A DNA stretch of 55,956 nt from Lentisphaeraceae bacterium (GTDB taxonomy: Bacteria > Verrucomicrobiota > Lentisphaeria > Lentisphaerales > Lentisphaeraceae). The notes beneath the pieces were generated by a model. It was given only the letters and a program-made list of their open reading frames with translations. It did not search any database and was not told the DNA's origin. The stretch is from NCBI GenBank assembly GCA_021232515.1, contig JAJPOQ010000065.1, positions 1-55,956 of the forward strand, in the 5' to 3' direction. Positions 17,830 to 26,061 of the stretch are shown piece after piece. The position numbers were made by a program, and so were the translations under genes. Each line of letters begins with the position of its first letter. Within the stretch, counting starts at the first letter, position 1.

Positions 17830-18498
17830 ATGTTTGTACGTTTATGCACACTTTTCATGACTCTTGTCCTCGTTTCTTGTTCAACAGCTACTGAAGGTCA
17901 ATCATTGTTTAATGGCAAAGACTTATCTGGTTGGAAGGATGATACCGGTATGTTCTCCGTTAAAGATGGAGTCATCTTTGGTTCAACTCATGGGCACAAG
18001 TTGCCTTCTAACAGGTTCTTGATTTGGGAAGGTGAGGTTGGTGACTTTGAACTGACTTATGAAGCTAAAGTGATTGGCGAAAATAATTCAGGAATGATGT
18101 ATAGAGCTCAGGTTCATGAAAAAGAAAAATTGCGTCTTAAAGGCAATCAGTGTGACTTGCACCCTAAAGCAGAATATTGCGGTATGCTTTACTCAGAAGC
18201 GACAGGTCGCGGAATCGTCGCTCAGCGCGGTACTAAAGTCGTGGTTAATGAAAAGTCCGGCAAGCCTAAAGTTACAGGCAAGACGACACCGGCAACTTCT
18301 GTGAATATAACGAAGTGGAATACATATAAAATCATTGCTAAAGGTCGCCACATCCAACACTTTGTAAATGGTAAGCTGGCGGTCGATCTGACTGACAATC
18401 ACAAAGATGCAAAGTTAACTGGTTTAATCGGTATACAGCTTCACAAAGGTAAACCGATGGAAGCTTATTTTAGAAATATAGTTTTGAAAAAGCTGTAA
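17830..18498 (+). CDS. DUF1080 (3-keto-disaccharide hydrolase-type) lipoprotein
   Basis: A 222-aa protein with a lipobox signal (LVLVSC, Cys17 lipidated) followed by the DUF1080 start SLFNGKDLSGWKDDTGMFSV. It contains the family features NSGMMYRAQV, WNTYKIIAKGRHIQHFVNGK and LIGIQLHKGKPMEAYFRNI. The fold is a concanavalin-like beta-jellyroll. The family was recently linked to hydrolysis of 3-keto-glycosides, products of sugar oxidation, which fits its place right after an oxidoreductase; that assignment to this protein is by family only. Single-domain length is normal. Strong terminator downstream. Confidence 0.92.
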   Translation: MFVRLCTLFMTLVLVSCSTATEGQSLFNGKDLSGWKDDTGMFSVKDGVIFGSTHGHKLPSNRFLIWEGEVGDFELTYEAKVIGENNSGMMYRAQVHEKEKLRLKGNQCDLHPKAEYCGMLYSEATGRGIVAQRGTKVVVNEKSGKPKVTGKTTPATSVNITKWNTYKIIAKGRHIQHFVNGKLAVDLTDNHKDAKLTGLIGIQLHKGKPMEAYFRNIVLKKL

Positions 18499-18514
18499 GA
18501 AGTTCCTCTACAGT

Positions 18515-18552
18515 AAAAGGGCCGAAGTTCATAGAACTTTGGCCCTTTTTTT
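18515..18552 (+). terminator. Strong Rho-independent terminator
   Basis: Arms GGGCCGAAGTTC and GAACTTTGGCCC pair over 12 bp (one G-U) around loop ATA, flanked by AAAA and followed by TTTTTTT. It begins 17 bases after the DUF1080 stop. Confidence 0.85.
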
Positions 18553-18647
18553 GATCTTACTCTATGAGACGTGGCCCTTTTTTAGAGATTCTTAGAGCCC
18601 TGATCCTGCATACATGCCATCAAGCAAGTAAGCCAAGGCGACTTAAA

Positions 18648-18672
18648 GAACAGAGCCTTTATAGCTCTGTTC
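18648..18672 (-). terminator. Hairpin downstream of the sulfatase gene
   Basis: A 9-bp perfect stem GAACAGAGC/GCTCTGTTC with a 7-base loop, about 100 bases past the sulfatase stop. The minus-strand tail is CTTTAAG, a poor U-run, so termination is uncertain. Confidence 0.4.
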
Positions 18673-18770
18673 AAGCAAAGGAAGATGAATGCAGCTATTA
18701 TCTTTTACTTAGTTAGGTATGGGAAGACTAAATCGACTTAGTCGCACTAGTTTGTTCGTAGAAAAACTCA

Positions 18771-20141
18771 CTATGGAAGTTGAAAGTCTTTTAAGTAACG
18801 AGGCTTTGCACTTAAAGACTTATCATCACCAACTGTTTCCATACGCTCTTTAACCAGTTTGCGCAATTCACTAAGTTTCTCTTTATACTCAGGGTTAGTG
18901 GCTAAGTTTACCTTTTCATGAAGGTCAGTACTTAAATTATAAAGCTCCTCTTTTGGTCGCGAGTGATAGGCTCTTAAAAAGGCAGCGGCTTCAGGGTTTG
19001 TTTGTGCTGCTTTTACCCACGATGCCCAGTTGAGGTTTGTAATGGCAGTTTTTTTCTTAATGAGATCCATGTGAGTTGTGTAGTATAAGTCGGGATAAAG
19101 GTTGTAAATGTACTTAAAGTTACCGACTCTAACTGAGCGGCATGGATAGACATTTTTATTTGTATCTCCTTTATGAGTTACAAAGATCTTATCGCGATGC
19201 TCGGTGTCTTTTCCTTCAAGAATTCCTCGGAATGATTTTCCATCGATCTCTTTAGACGTTTCTCCACCGGCGATATCGACTAAGGTCGGAATGAGGTCAA
19301 TCCAACTGACCATGGCTTCAGAAGTAACACCTTTCTGAATTTTTTTAGGCCACATCACTAAGATTGGAGTTCTGACACCAGCTTCATAAAGAGACCATTT
19401 CCCAAAAGGCCAGGCTTGGCCATGATCAGCAGTGTACATGAGCAATGTATTTTCCGGATCTAAGTACTTTTTGATTAAGTCTCGTGTTTGACCAATAGTG
19501 CGATCTACTCCTTCAACCGCTTCTACATAACGAGTTAATTCACTGCGTGTTTCGGGAGTATCAAAAGTCTTTTCAGGGATTTTGACTTCACTTGGTTTTA
19601 TCCTTGCAGTTGTTGCATTTGGCCAAGGTCTGTGAGGCCACTTACACCCTAAAATCAAGAGGACGGGTTTGTCTTTATTTGCAAGATACTTTTCTACTTT
19701 ATTTAGCCCTAAAGGTTTGGTGCCTCCCGACAAGTCTTGGATGTCGTCAACCCAGTATGGTGCGACTTCATTCATATGGGCAACCTTACCTGCAAATACA
19801 ACATCGTAACCTTGTTGGATGAACTTTGGTATGAGACTCTTAACGCCTGGTTTTAGTTTTTTCTCATGATTACCGACAATCCCATTATTATAAGGCATGA
19901 GACCTGTGAAAAGTGCAGCTCGACTTGGGGCGCAACTTGGTGAGGCTATGTAAGCTTTGTTGAACTTCATGCCATTGTCTGCAAGAAACTGCATATTTGG
20001 TGTATGAAACTCCGGACTGCCATAGGCTGAAGAGTGGTAAACACCATGGTCGTCACCAATGACTATGACAATATCTGGTTTCTTTTCAGCAAAAGTACTG
20101 ATTGTAAATGTCAATGAAAGGATAAGGGTTTTTAGAGTCAT
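18771..20141 (-). CDS. Secreted sulfatase (formylglycine-dependent)
   Basis: A 456-aa protein with a signal peptide (1-18). Start of the mature fold: PDIVIVIGDDHGVYHSSAYG, with the two metal-binding Asp. The active-site motif CAPSRAALFTG at 70-80 has the Cys that is converted to formylglycine. Further family residues are GKVAHMNEV, GCKWPHRPWP, MYTADHGQAWPFGKWSLYEAG and the SWIDLIPTLVDIAG segment. It should remove sulfate esters or N-sulfates in the periplasm or outside the cell; the overall pattern resembles the N-sulfoglucosamine sulfohydrolase branch, but the substrate cannot be read from sequence. No anaerobic-type maturase or FGE gene is in the window. Upstream lies a 464-base repeat-bearing gap. 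Confidence 0.93.
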   Translation of the reverse strand: MTLKTLILSLTFTISTFAEKKPDIVIVIGDDHGVYHSSAYGSPEFHTPNMQFLADNGMKFNKAYIASPSCAPSRAALFTGLMPYNNGIVGNHEKKLKPGVKSLIPKFIQQGYDVVFAGKVAHMNEVAPYWVDDIQDLSGGTKPLGLNKVEKYLANKDKPVLLILGCKWPHRPWPNATTARIKPSEVKIPEKTFDTPETRSELTRYVEAVEGVDRTIGQTRDLIKKYLDPENTLLMYTADHGQAWPFGKWSLYEAGVRTPILVMWPKKIQKGVTSEAMVSWIDLIPTLVDIAGGETSKEIDGKSFRGILEGKDTEHRDKIFVTHKGDTNKNVYPCRSVRVGNFKYIYNLYPDLYYTTHMDLIKKKTAITNLNWASWVKAAQTNPEAAAFLRAYHSRPKEELYNLSTDLHEKVNLATNPEYKEKLSELRKLVKERMETVGDDKSLSAKPRYLKDFQLP

Positions 20142-20299
20142 GTGAATCTCCTTGAGTTTAACTTTTAGTATGTTTGTACGCTAAAAGTTCTTTCTCACTC
20201 GATTTTCACTAAAAAGCTTAAGAATGTGCGTGACAATTCAGTCGATTTATGAAATGAAAATGGGTAATAGGGTGCCGGGTAAGATTTTGTCTGGGAGCT

Positions 20300-20421
20300 C
20301 CACCGTCTCGGTGGTCATATTAACGATAAAGTGTCATGTAAAGAATTTCCCTTGGCTTTTCCTAGGCTCCCCACCGTCTCGGTGGTCATATTGACGATAA
20401 ATTGGGATGTAAAGAATTTCC
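20300..20421. repeat. 51-base direct repeat with CCACCGTCTCGGTGG palindrome, two copies
   Basis: Copies 20300-20350 and 20371-20421 match at 47 of 51 positions. Each starts with the 15-base palindrome CCACCG-TCT-CGGTGG and ends with ATGTAAAGAATTTCC. Period 71 bases. It is too short and too few to be CRISPR; it resembles REP-type extragenic palindromes. Confidence 0.75.
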
Positions 20422-20468
20422 ATTTATTCGATGGGTAAGTGTTGGTTGGTAGGAGTGTAAAGTTTTAC

Positions 20469-20541
20469 CCACCGAGCTGGTGGTGTTCCCAGGTAAGTAT
20501 GGGGTTGTAGTCGTCCTAAGTTTTACCCACCGAGCCGGTGG
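20469..20541. repeat. Inverted relatives of the palindrome, two copies
   Basis: CCACCGAGCTGGTGG (20469-20483) and CCACCGAGCCGGTGG (20527-20541), each preceded by AGTTTTAC and spaced 58 bases. They are near reverse complements of the palindromes at 20300 and 20371, so the four units form two opposed pairs. Confidence 0.7.
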
Positions 20542-20555
20542 TGACCCCAAGTGAG

Positions 20556-20592
20556 CTATTTACTCCGTACTTAAAGTATACGGAGTAAATAA
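20556..20592 (-). terminator. Hairpin downstream of the sugar dehydrogenase gene
   Basis: Arms ATTTACTCCGTA (20558-20569) and TACGGAGTAAAT (20579-20590) surround a loop of nine bases that can pair further. It ends 14 bases past the stop codon. No U-run follows on the minus strand, so it may protect the 3' end rather than terminate. Confidence 0.5.
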
Positions 20593-20605
20593 CAGATCGG
20601 AAGTC

Positions 20606-22288
20606 TTATTCGTGATGCCCGCCGAGCTTTTCAGTTTTTAGAATGGCTTCGATCATCGATTTGATTTTTTCATCGGAGTAAAATGGATGTGCCGGCATAG
20701 GTTGTTCACCCCAGACACCTGCACCGCCTTTTTTGACTTTATCGATCAATGTTTTTATGGCAGCTGGATCATTCTTATATTTTATAGCGATATCGGCAAA
20801 TGTAGGTCCTAAGATTTTGTCTTGGGCAGTGTGACATGAAAGACAAGTTGCTGTCAGCATCTCTTTCGCACCCTTCATCTCTGTATTCATGCCGGCAAGT
20901 CTTGGGTCAGCAGTGGCAGTGGTTTGTTGATTGAATCTTGTTGAGTATGAAACTCTTAGTAGGCGACCACTCTTAACGTTGTACCAGCCATTTCCATACT
21001 CGAGGACATACATTTCTCCTTTGGCGAAGAATATGTCGATAGGCTTGCGGAACTTAAAGTTTAGTTTGAAGTCTGTAACTGAAACTTTGTTTTCGTTTTT
21101 ATCCATTTTTATAGCCTTAAACCAAGACTTGTTCCAGTCTGCAAAAAAGAGGTGATTGTCATAGTGTGCAGGGAAAGCTGTTGGCGAGTTTTGAGAAGCC
21201 GTATGATAAACACCACCTATGATAGAGCAACTTCTGCCGTAGAAGTGGAATGGTTCACGAGGTTCAGGAAGGTTTATAATGCCGGTGTTATTCTTCGAGG
21301 TATTTTTCAGATTTTTAGGATCAAAAGCTTTACCTTTGAGGTCTTTAAAAACTTGAGTGTCAGTGATGACATAAGGCCAGCCATAGTAACCGGCTGTTTT
21401 CGCTTGATTTATTTCTTCTCCAGTAGGATTTTTATCCGGAGCAACTTCACCCCAGTAGAGAGTGCCAGTTTTGCTGTTGATAGTTATGCGGTAAGGGTTA
21501 CGCAAACCCATAGCGTAGATCTCAGGCCTAGTTTTTGGCGTTCCCGGTTTGAAGAGATTTCCTTTCGGTATGGAGTAGGTAGCGTCTTTATTGATCTTAA
21601 TTCTTAGAACTTTTCCTCTTAGATCATTGCTGTTTGAAGCTGAACGTTGGGCATCCAGTTCTTTTTTATTTTCTTCGATAGGTGTTGCAGGCTTTGAAAA
21701 AGGATTGGTGTTATCTCCTGTCGAAATGTAGAGGAGGCCATCTGGTCCGAAAGCCATGGAACCAGCTTCGTGACAAGTGCTGTTGTAGCGGTCAGTGGGG
21801 ACTTCGAGGATCATTTTTTCAGAAGAGTTATCGAGCTTACCATTTTTAAAAGTAAATCTAGATAAGCGGTTGACGTGTAAAGCGTCTTTTTGTTTAGCGG
21901 CAAACTTATCTTTTTTATGTTTCTTTTCGTACTCAGGTAGGTGCTTAGCAGGATTTGAGTAGAAGCAGTAAAGGTAGCCATTTTTTGCGAAATCTGGATC
22001 GGCCGTAAGACCTATGAAGCCACACTCACGGGCATAGGTTTTATCTCTGTTTGTAGTGCTTATGAAGCCGGCCTCAGTCAGTCCATTTACCGGATCCCAC
22101 ATTCTTAATTGACCTGTTCTTTGGCAGATGAGAATTTTTCCGTCAGGAAGCATAACCATTTCTTGAGGGTCAGTAAAACCTTCAGCAAGAATATCGACTT
22201 TGAAATGTTCCGCTTTAGGAGCTGCGACTAACGAGCTACACACCAATATTGATAAAAACCAGATCTTTAAATTCACTTCTTGCCTCAT
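20606..22288 (-). CDS. PQQ-type aldose sugar dehydrogenase fused to cytochrome c
   Basis: A 560-aa protein with a signal peptide (1-23). Residues about 28-440 form the soluble aldose/sorbosone dehydrogenase propeller, with GFTDPQEMVMLPDGKILICQ, the family CHEAGSMAFGPDGLLYISTG and GLRNPYRI motifs, and GEVAPDKN. The C-terminal domain (about 470-555) is a class I cytochrome c with haem site CLSCH at 482-486, GPTF, and a distal Met in PMPAHPFYSDE. It is predicted to oxidise sugars or sugar-derived alcohols in the periplasm using PQQ or a related cofactor and to pass electrons to its own haem. No PQQ synthesis gene is in the window. It ends in HH. Confidence 0.92.
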   Translation of the reverse strand: MRQEVNLKIWFLSILVCSSLVAAPKAEHFKVDILAEGFTDPQEMVMLPDGKILICQRTGQLRMWDPVNGLTEAGFISTTNRDKTYARECGFIGLTADPDFAKNGYLYCFYSNPAKHLPEYEKKHKKDKFAAKQKDALHVNRLSRFTFKNGKLDNSSEKMILEVPTDRYNSTCHEAGSMAFGPDGLLYISTGDNTNPFSKPATPIEENKKELDAQRSASNSNDLRGKVLRIKINKDATYSIPKGNLFKPGTPKTRPEIYAMGLRNPYRITINSKTGTLYWGEVAPDKNPTGEEINQAKTAGYYGWPYVITDTQVFKDLKGKAFDPKNLKNTSKNNTGIINLPEPREPFHFYGRSCSIIGGVYHTASQNSPTAFPAHYDNHLFFADWNKSWFKAIKMDKNENKVSVTDFKLNFKFRKPIDIFFAKGEMYVLEYGNGWYNVKSGRLLRVSYSTRFNQQTTATADPRLAGMNTEMKGAKEMLTATCLSCHTAQDKILGPTFADIAIKYKNDPAAIKTLIDKVKKGGAGVWGEQPMPAHPFYSDEKIKSMIEAILKTEKLGGHHE

Positions 22289-22531
22289 ATTAACATACTT
22301 TTTAACAGGCCATGACGATAGCTATTTTTTAGTGAATTTCAATTACTCAAATTAGAAATTTTTACTGGTGAAATATGAATGAAGCGACCAATGCATGGAT
22401 TAATTATGTGGGATGAGCCTATTCGGTTCGGTACATTATCATTTTTAAATGATGAATTGTTGATGCTTGCTCTAGTTGATACTGTGTTATCAATATATGT
22501 TTTGACAGATTTTAACTAAGTGTTTCTATAA

Positions 22532-23209
22532 ATGACTTCATTACTGAAAATTACTGGCTTGAAAAAAAGCTATAAAAGCCCCGATAGCCAAATGAATAAG
22601 GTGATCGATATAGCGTCTTTTGATCTGGCTGCTGAAAGTGAAGTCGCCCTGATCGGTCAGAGTGGTACTGGCAAGAGTACTTTCCTAAATATCATCTGTG
22701 GTATATTAGCTCCAGATGAAGGTGAGGTTCTTGTGAACGGCAGCTCGATCACCTCCTTGAAAGAGTCAGCCAAAGACCGTTTTCGTGCTAGAAACATAGG
22801 TTATATCTTTCAAACTTTTAATTTATTGCAGAACTTCACCGCTTTGGAAAATGTCATGATTGGTATGAGCTTCGCAGGGAAAGTGGATAAGAAAATGGCA
22901 ATGGAAACTTTAAGCAAGGTTGGCCTGCAAGATCGCATGATGTATAAACCGGCTCAACTTTCTACCGGTCAACAACAAAGAGTTGCTGTTGCCAGAGCGT
23001 TAGTCAATAAGCCGAGTTTAGTTATAGCCGATGAACCAACGGGAAATCTTGATCCTGAGTATGCCAAGACTGCTATGGGTTTGATTCGCGACCTTTGTCG
23101 AGAAAATAAGGCTGGTTTACTGGTCGTTAGTCACGATAAGGAGTTGATCAGCAGCTTTGATCGAGTCGATGATTTATCGAAAATAAATAACTCTGTGAGC
23201 CTATTGTGA
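22532..23209 (+). CDS. ABC transporter ATPase (MacB/LolD type)
   Basis: A 225-aa protein, normal length for the LolD/MacB class. Walker A GQSGTGKST (42-50), Q-loop IGYIFQTFNLLQNFTALENV, signature LSTGQQQRVAVARAL (a variant of LSGGQ) and Walker B VIADEPTGNLD are all intact. It is the first gene of a four-gene operon with the permease (stop and start share one base, TGATG), a lipoprotein and a DUF3299 protein. It should energise a mechanotransmission-type exporter acting on the cell envelope or periplasm rather than transport across the membrane. Confidence 0.95.
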   Translation: MTSLLKITGLKKSYKSPDSQMNKVIDIASFDLAAESEVALIGQSGTGKSTFLNIICGILAPDEGEVLVNGSSITSLKESAKDRFRARNIGYIFQTFNLLQNFTALENVMIGMSFAGKVDKKMAMETLSKVGLQDRMMYKPAQLSTGQQQRVAVARALVNKPSLVIADEPTGNLDPEYAKTAMGLIRDLCRENKAGLLVVSHDKELISSFDRVDDLSKINNSVSLL

Positions 23210-24444
23210 TGGGATCTGTATTTATAGCGATAAGGTCCTTGAAGTGTAACGCTCTGTCGACATTTATCACCTCTTGCAGTATTGCCTTAGCGTGTGGTTT
23301 GATGATGGCCGTTTACTCTTTTAAAGAACAGGCGCGCGATGCATTTATCATGCAGGACATAGGCTACGATGCAGTTGTCGGAGCTAAGAGCAGTCAGCTA
23401 CAGTTAGTCCTCAACTCTATCTACCACTTAGAGCAATCTCCCGGAAATATTTCTTGGGAGCTTTATAAGTCACTCAAAGAAAATCGCATGGTTAAAAATG
23501 CTATTCCTATGGTGGTTGGAGACAACTACTTTGGCTATAGACTTGTTGGCACGACAACGGAAATATTTACTCACAAGGAAAATGGTTTGCCTGTAAGTAA
23601 AGGCAAGATTTTCGATGGTTCAAAAAATGAAGCCGTGGTTGGGGCAATCGTCGCCGAAAAGACCGGCTTAAAGATTGGCGATAAGATCAAGGCATATCAC
23701 GGTTTGATTTTCAACCCTGAAGATATGCATGATAATGAGTTTGAAATTGTCGGTATATTAGAAAATACAAATACACCAAATGATCGAGTTATATGGATTT
23801 CGATTGACTCATTTTATCGAATGGATGGCCATGTCCTTCGAGGAAGTGGAGAAAGTTTTGAAGCTGGCGCTCAAGTGGAAATTCCAGATGAACACAAAGA
23901 AGTGAGTGCGGTGCTTGTCGAGTTTCGTTCTCCTTTATTGGCTCAACGCATAGCAGCTCAGATAAATCGTGGCGATCAAGCATCGGCCGCATACCCTATA
24001 GCAACGGTCATGCTAGACTTGTTCGACAAGGTTGGCTGGGTTCACAAAGTTTTAGAGTTGGTCAGTTGGTTGATTATGGTCGTTGCAGCGGCAACTGTAT
24101 TGGTCAGTATTTATAATACCATGAATGAACGTCGACGCGAGTTTGCCATCTTCCGTTCTCTGGGCGCTCCTCGTTCTCGTTTGGTCAGTATCATTTTAAG
24201 CCAGGCATTTATACTCTCTTTACTTGGCGTCCTAGGCGGGTTCATTTTTTACTTCATTATCCTAAGTGTTGCTGGTCAGATTATTCGCGCTCAAACAGGT
24301 GTTCTTTTGGAAACTTTTAAGTTTTCTCATGCCCTATGGTTTGGACCTGTAGCGATGATTATTATTTCTCTTTTTGTAGCGATGATCCCAGCTTTTAAAG
24401 CTTATAGAACGGATGTCGCTGAAAACTTAAAACCAACGAGTTAA
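23209..24444 (+). CDS. ABC transporter permease (MacB/FtsX type)
   Basis: I chose the ATG at 23209, which overlaps the ATPase stop as TGATG and gives 411 aa; an upstream GTG at 23206 would add one residue. Topology is MacB-like: one N-terminal helix (about 10-32), a large periplasmic MacB_PCD-type domain (about 40-265, ending with AYPIATVMLDLFDKVGW), then three helices in the FtsX domain with the hallmark NTMNERRREFAIFRSLGAPR. It is half of a dimeric permease driven by the preceding ATPase. The following lipoprotein and DUF3299 protein suggest a metal- or cofactor-related envelope task, but the substrate is not visible. Confidence 0.93.
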   Translation: MGSVFIAIRSLKCNALSTFITSCSIALACGLMMAVYSFKEQARDAFIMQDIGYDAVVGAKSSQLQLVLNSIYHLEQSPGNISWELYKSLKENRMVKNAIPMVVGDNYFGYRLVGTTTEIFTHKENGLPVSKGKIFDGSKNEAVVGAIVAEKTGLKIGDKIKAYHGLIFNPEDMHDNEFEIVGILENTNTPNDRVIWISIDSFYRMDGHVLRGSGESFEAGAQVEIPDEHKEVSAVLVEFRSPLLAQRIAAQINRGDQASAAYPIATVMLDLFDKVGWVHKVLELVSWLIMVVAAATVLVSIYNTMNERRREFAIFRSLGAPRSRLVSIILSQAFILSLLGVLGGFIFYFIILSVAGQIIRAQTGVLLETFKFSHALWFGPVAMIIISLFVAMIPAFKAYRTDVAENLKPTS

Positions 24445-24446
24445 CT

Positions 24447-24902
24447 ATGAAAATACTTTTTCTTATAGTTCTTGCCTTCACTTTGACGGCTTGTAATGAA
24501 AATGCTAGAAATGTTGAAACGACAGTGATTATAGAAAGTATTGACGATCACAGCCACCAAGCTCCAAATGGTGGAGTTCTTACCGAAATAGGCGACCACA
24601 GTGCGAGCCTAGAGTGGTTGATTGAAGATGGTCAGTTTACGCTTTATATTTTCGATGGCTGCGCAGAGAAACCGATCAGAGTAGCGCAAGAAAAGCTGAC
24701 GATAAGTGTTATGGATGAGCAGGAGAAAGAGTTAGTTTTGGTTCCAGTTACAAATAAATTGACAGGCGAAAAGCCAGGAGACTCGAACACTTTTTATGCA
24801 GAAGTCGCCAATTTATCTAAAGAAAACATCTCCAGTCTGAGTGTGAAAGCTGTGACTATACAGGGCATGGATTATAAAAATATTAATTTGAAGGTGAAGT
24901 AG
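24447..24902 (+). CDS. Small lipoprotein, possible metal-linked partner of the ABC system
   Basis: A 151-aa protein. Lipobox LTAC, Cys16. The mature part begins with the His-containing stretch IDDHSHQAPNGGVLTEIGDH, similar to the PHGG/PNGG-type periplasmic domains found near cation-efflux systems (DGCAEKPIRV resembles their YVLDGxAxxPV motif). It is probably a beta-sandwich. Two bases separate it from the permease stop and it abuts the next start, so all four genes are one operon. A metal-binding role is suggested by the histidines and by the family resemblance, not proven. Confidence 0.75.
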   Translation: MKILFLIVLAFTLTACNENARNVETTVIIESIDDHSHQAPNGGVLTEIGDHSASLEWLIEDGQFTLYIFDGCAEKPIRVAQEKLTISVMDEQEKELVLVPVTNKLTGEKPGDSNTFYAEVANLSKENISSLSVKAVTIQGMDYKNINLKVK

Positions 24903-25412
24903 ATGCGTCTTTTGATTGGCTTACTCATATTTCTAAATATCGCTTTATTCGCTCAAGAAAAAGATAAAGAACCGGTCAAGGAGGTCACTTTTAAAAGTTT
25001 GATCTCTTTTGAGCTTCCTCTGGAAATATCTCAATTTGCCGAGAAAGAACAACTGCCAGAATTAAAAAAAGTGATTCCTAAGAAAATTAAGCTTTTAGAC
25101 GGTAAGAAAGTCAAAATTAAAGGTTTCATGGTTCCAGTAACATACGATAAGAAGCACAACGTAACAGCATTCCTCTTTGCACCCGACAGAAACAGTTGTT
25201 GTTATGGCAAGATACCAAACCTGAATGGTTTTATTTTTTCAAGGAGTGCTACAGGTGTTAAGTACAATAAAGACACTCTCATCGAAGTGACGGGAAGGCT
25301 AAGTACTATCCCTAGGTATTATGAAAAAGAAGAGTGTGTTCTCATTTATAAAATGACCGTTGACTCAGTTAAAACTCTGGAAGTTAAAGGCTATAAGGGT
25401 TTTGATTTTTAA
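24903..25412 (+). CDS. DUF3299 exported protein
   Basis: A 169-aa protein with a signal peptide (1-17). DUF3299 features: GKKVKIKGFMVPVTYDKK, AFLFAPDRNSCCYGKIPNLN (with the conserved Cys pair) and VTGRLSTIPRYYEKEECVLIY. The domain is OB-fold-like, of unknown function, and is regularly found with MacB-type ABC transporters and small lipoproteins in Verrucomicrobia and Proteobacteria. The adjacent cysteines could bind metal. Last gene of the operon, starting immediately after the lipoprotein stop. Confidence 0.85.
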   Translation: MRLLIGLLIFLNIALFAQEKDKEPVKEVTFKSLISFELPLEISQFAEKEQLPELKKVIPKKIKLLDGKKVKIKGFMVPVTYDKKHNVTAFLFAPDRNSCCYGKIPNLNGFIFSRSATGVKYNKDTLIEVTGRLSTIPRYYEKEECVLIYKMTVDSVKTLEVKGYKGFDF

Positions 25413-26061
25413 GTTTTTATACTGTGAATGATTTGCTTAAGTTCTAGCTAGCCAAGAAAGTTTCACATTTTTTCAATCTACTGTTAAGAATGTCCTAGTA
25501 ACCCTTGATCGTCCCTACGTGTTTAGTGAAATCAAGGATGAATGAAATGCAGTCAGAATAACAACATCAGCAGAGCCTTTGAAGTGCTCTTTTGCGACGC
25601 ATCAAGCCTATTGACCCATTGGTTCTATTTTGGTCTTTCTTATAGAGACCTACCTTTGCTTTAAAATTCTAAATTCGGTCCTGTCTGCAGAAACTCAAAA
25701 AATTGTTCCATAAAGACAGTTAGGTTTTGTGAACGGCGGGAGTAAGACTTTGAAATGCAAAAAGGCAATCAAGATATAGGCATGAGTTCTTGCTTGAGCC
25801 CAAGAAAAATCTCCTAGTACACACACAACATGGCAAGTCTCTGGAAGTAACACACCCAGGGGCTTGCTTTTTTATTTACGAGTTTTGATATCACCACAAA
25901 ATATTAATGCACAATTAGATCCAAAGGTTGAATGCCTCTTTGCCAGAGTTGCACTTGAGGAAGCTTTAAAATAAATCTTGATCTTTTTTCAAAAAGACGT
26001 GTAACGTTTTGCCAGTTTTCTCACAATAGAAGGATAAAACAACGTAAAGGCAAGACTATTT
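25413..26061. other. Long intergenic region
   Basis: 649 bases without a supportable protein gene but with a strong plus-strand terminator at 25833. A start-less open frame ends near 25972 with DPKVECLFARVALEEALK, possibly the tail of a decayed gene. A partial copy of the CTCCTAGTA hairpin sequence is at about 25805. Confidence 0.45.
25833..25873 (+). terminator. Strong terminator with no gene before it
   Basis: Arms GCAAGTCTCTGG (25833-25844) and CCAGGGGCTTGC (25856-25867) pair over 12 bp with two G-U pairs and are followed by TTTTTTA. The nearest upstream gene ended 420 bases earlier, so this may end a separate small transcript or a long 3' UTR. Confidence 0.75.

Larger units (their letters stand above)
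20142..20605. other. Intergenic region with four related palindromes
   Basis: 464 bases between two minus-strand genes. It contains the two palindrome pairs and the hairpin listed separately and should contain the sulfatase promoter; nothing else is recognised. Confidence 0.5.

Noticed and set aside
20300..20541. Possible CRISPR array
   Set aside because: Only two copies per type, units are palindromic and differ in orientation, spacing is irregular and no cas gene is near.
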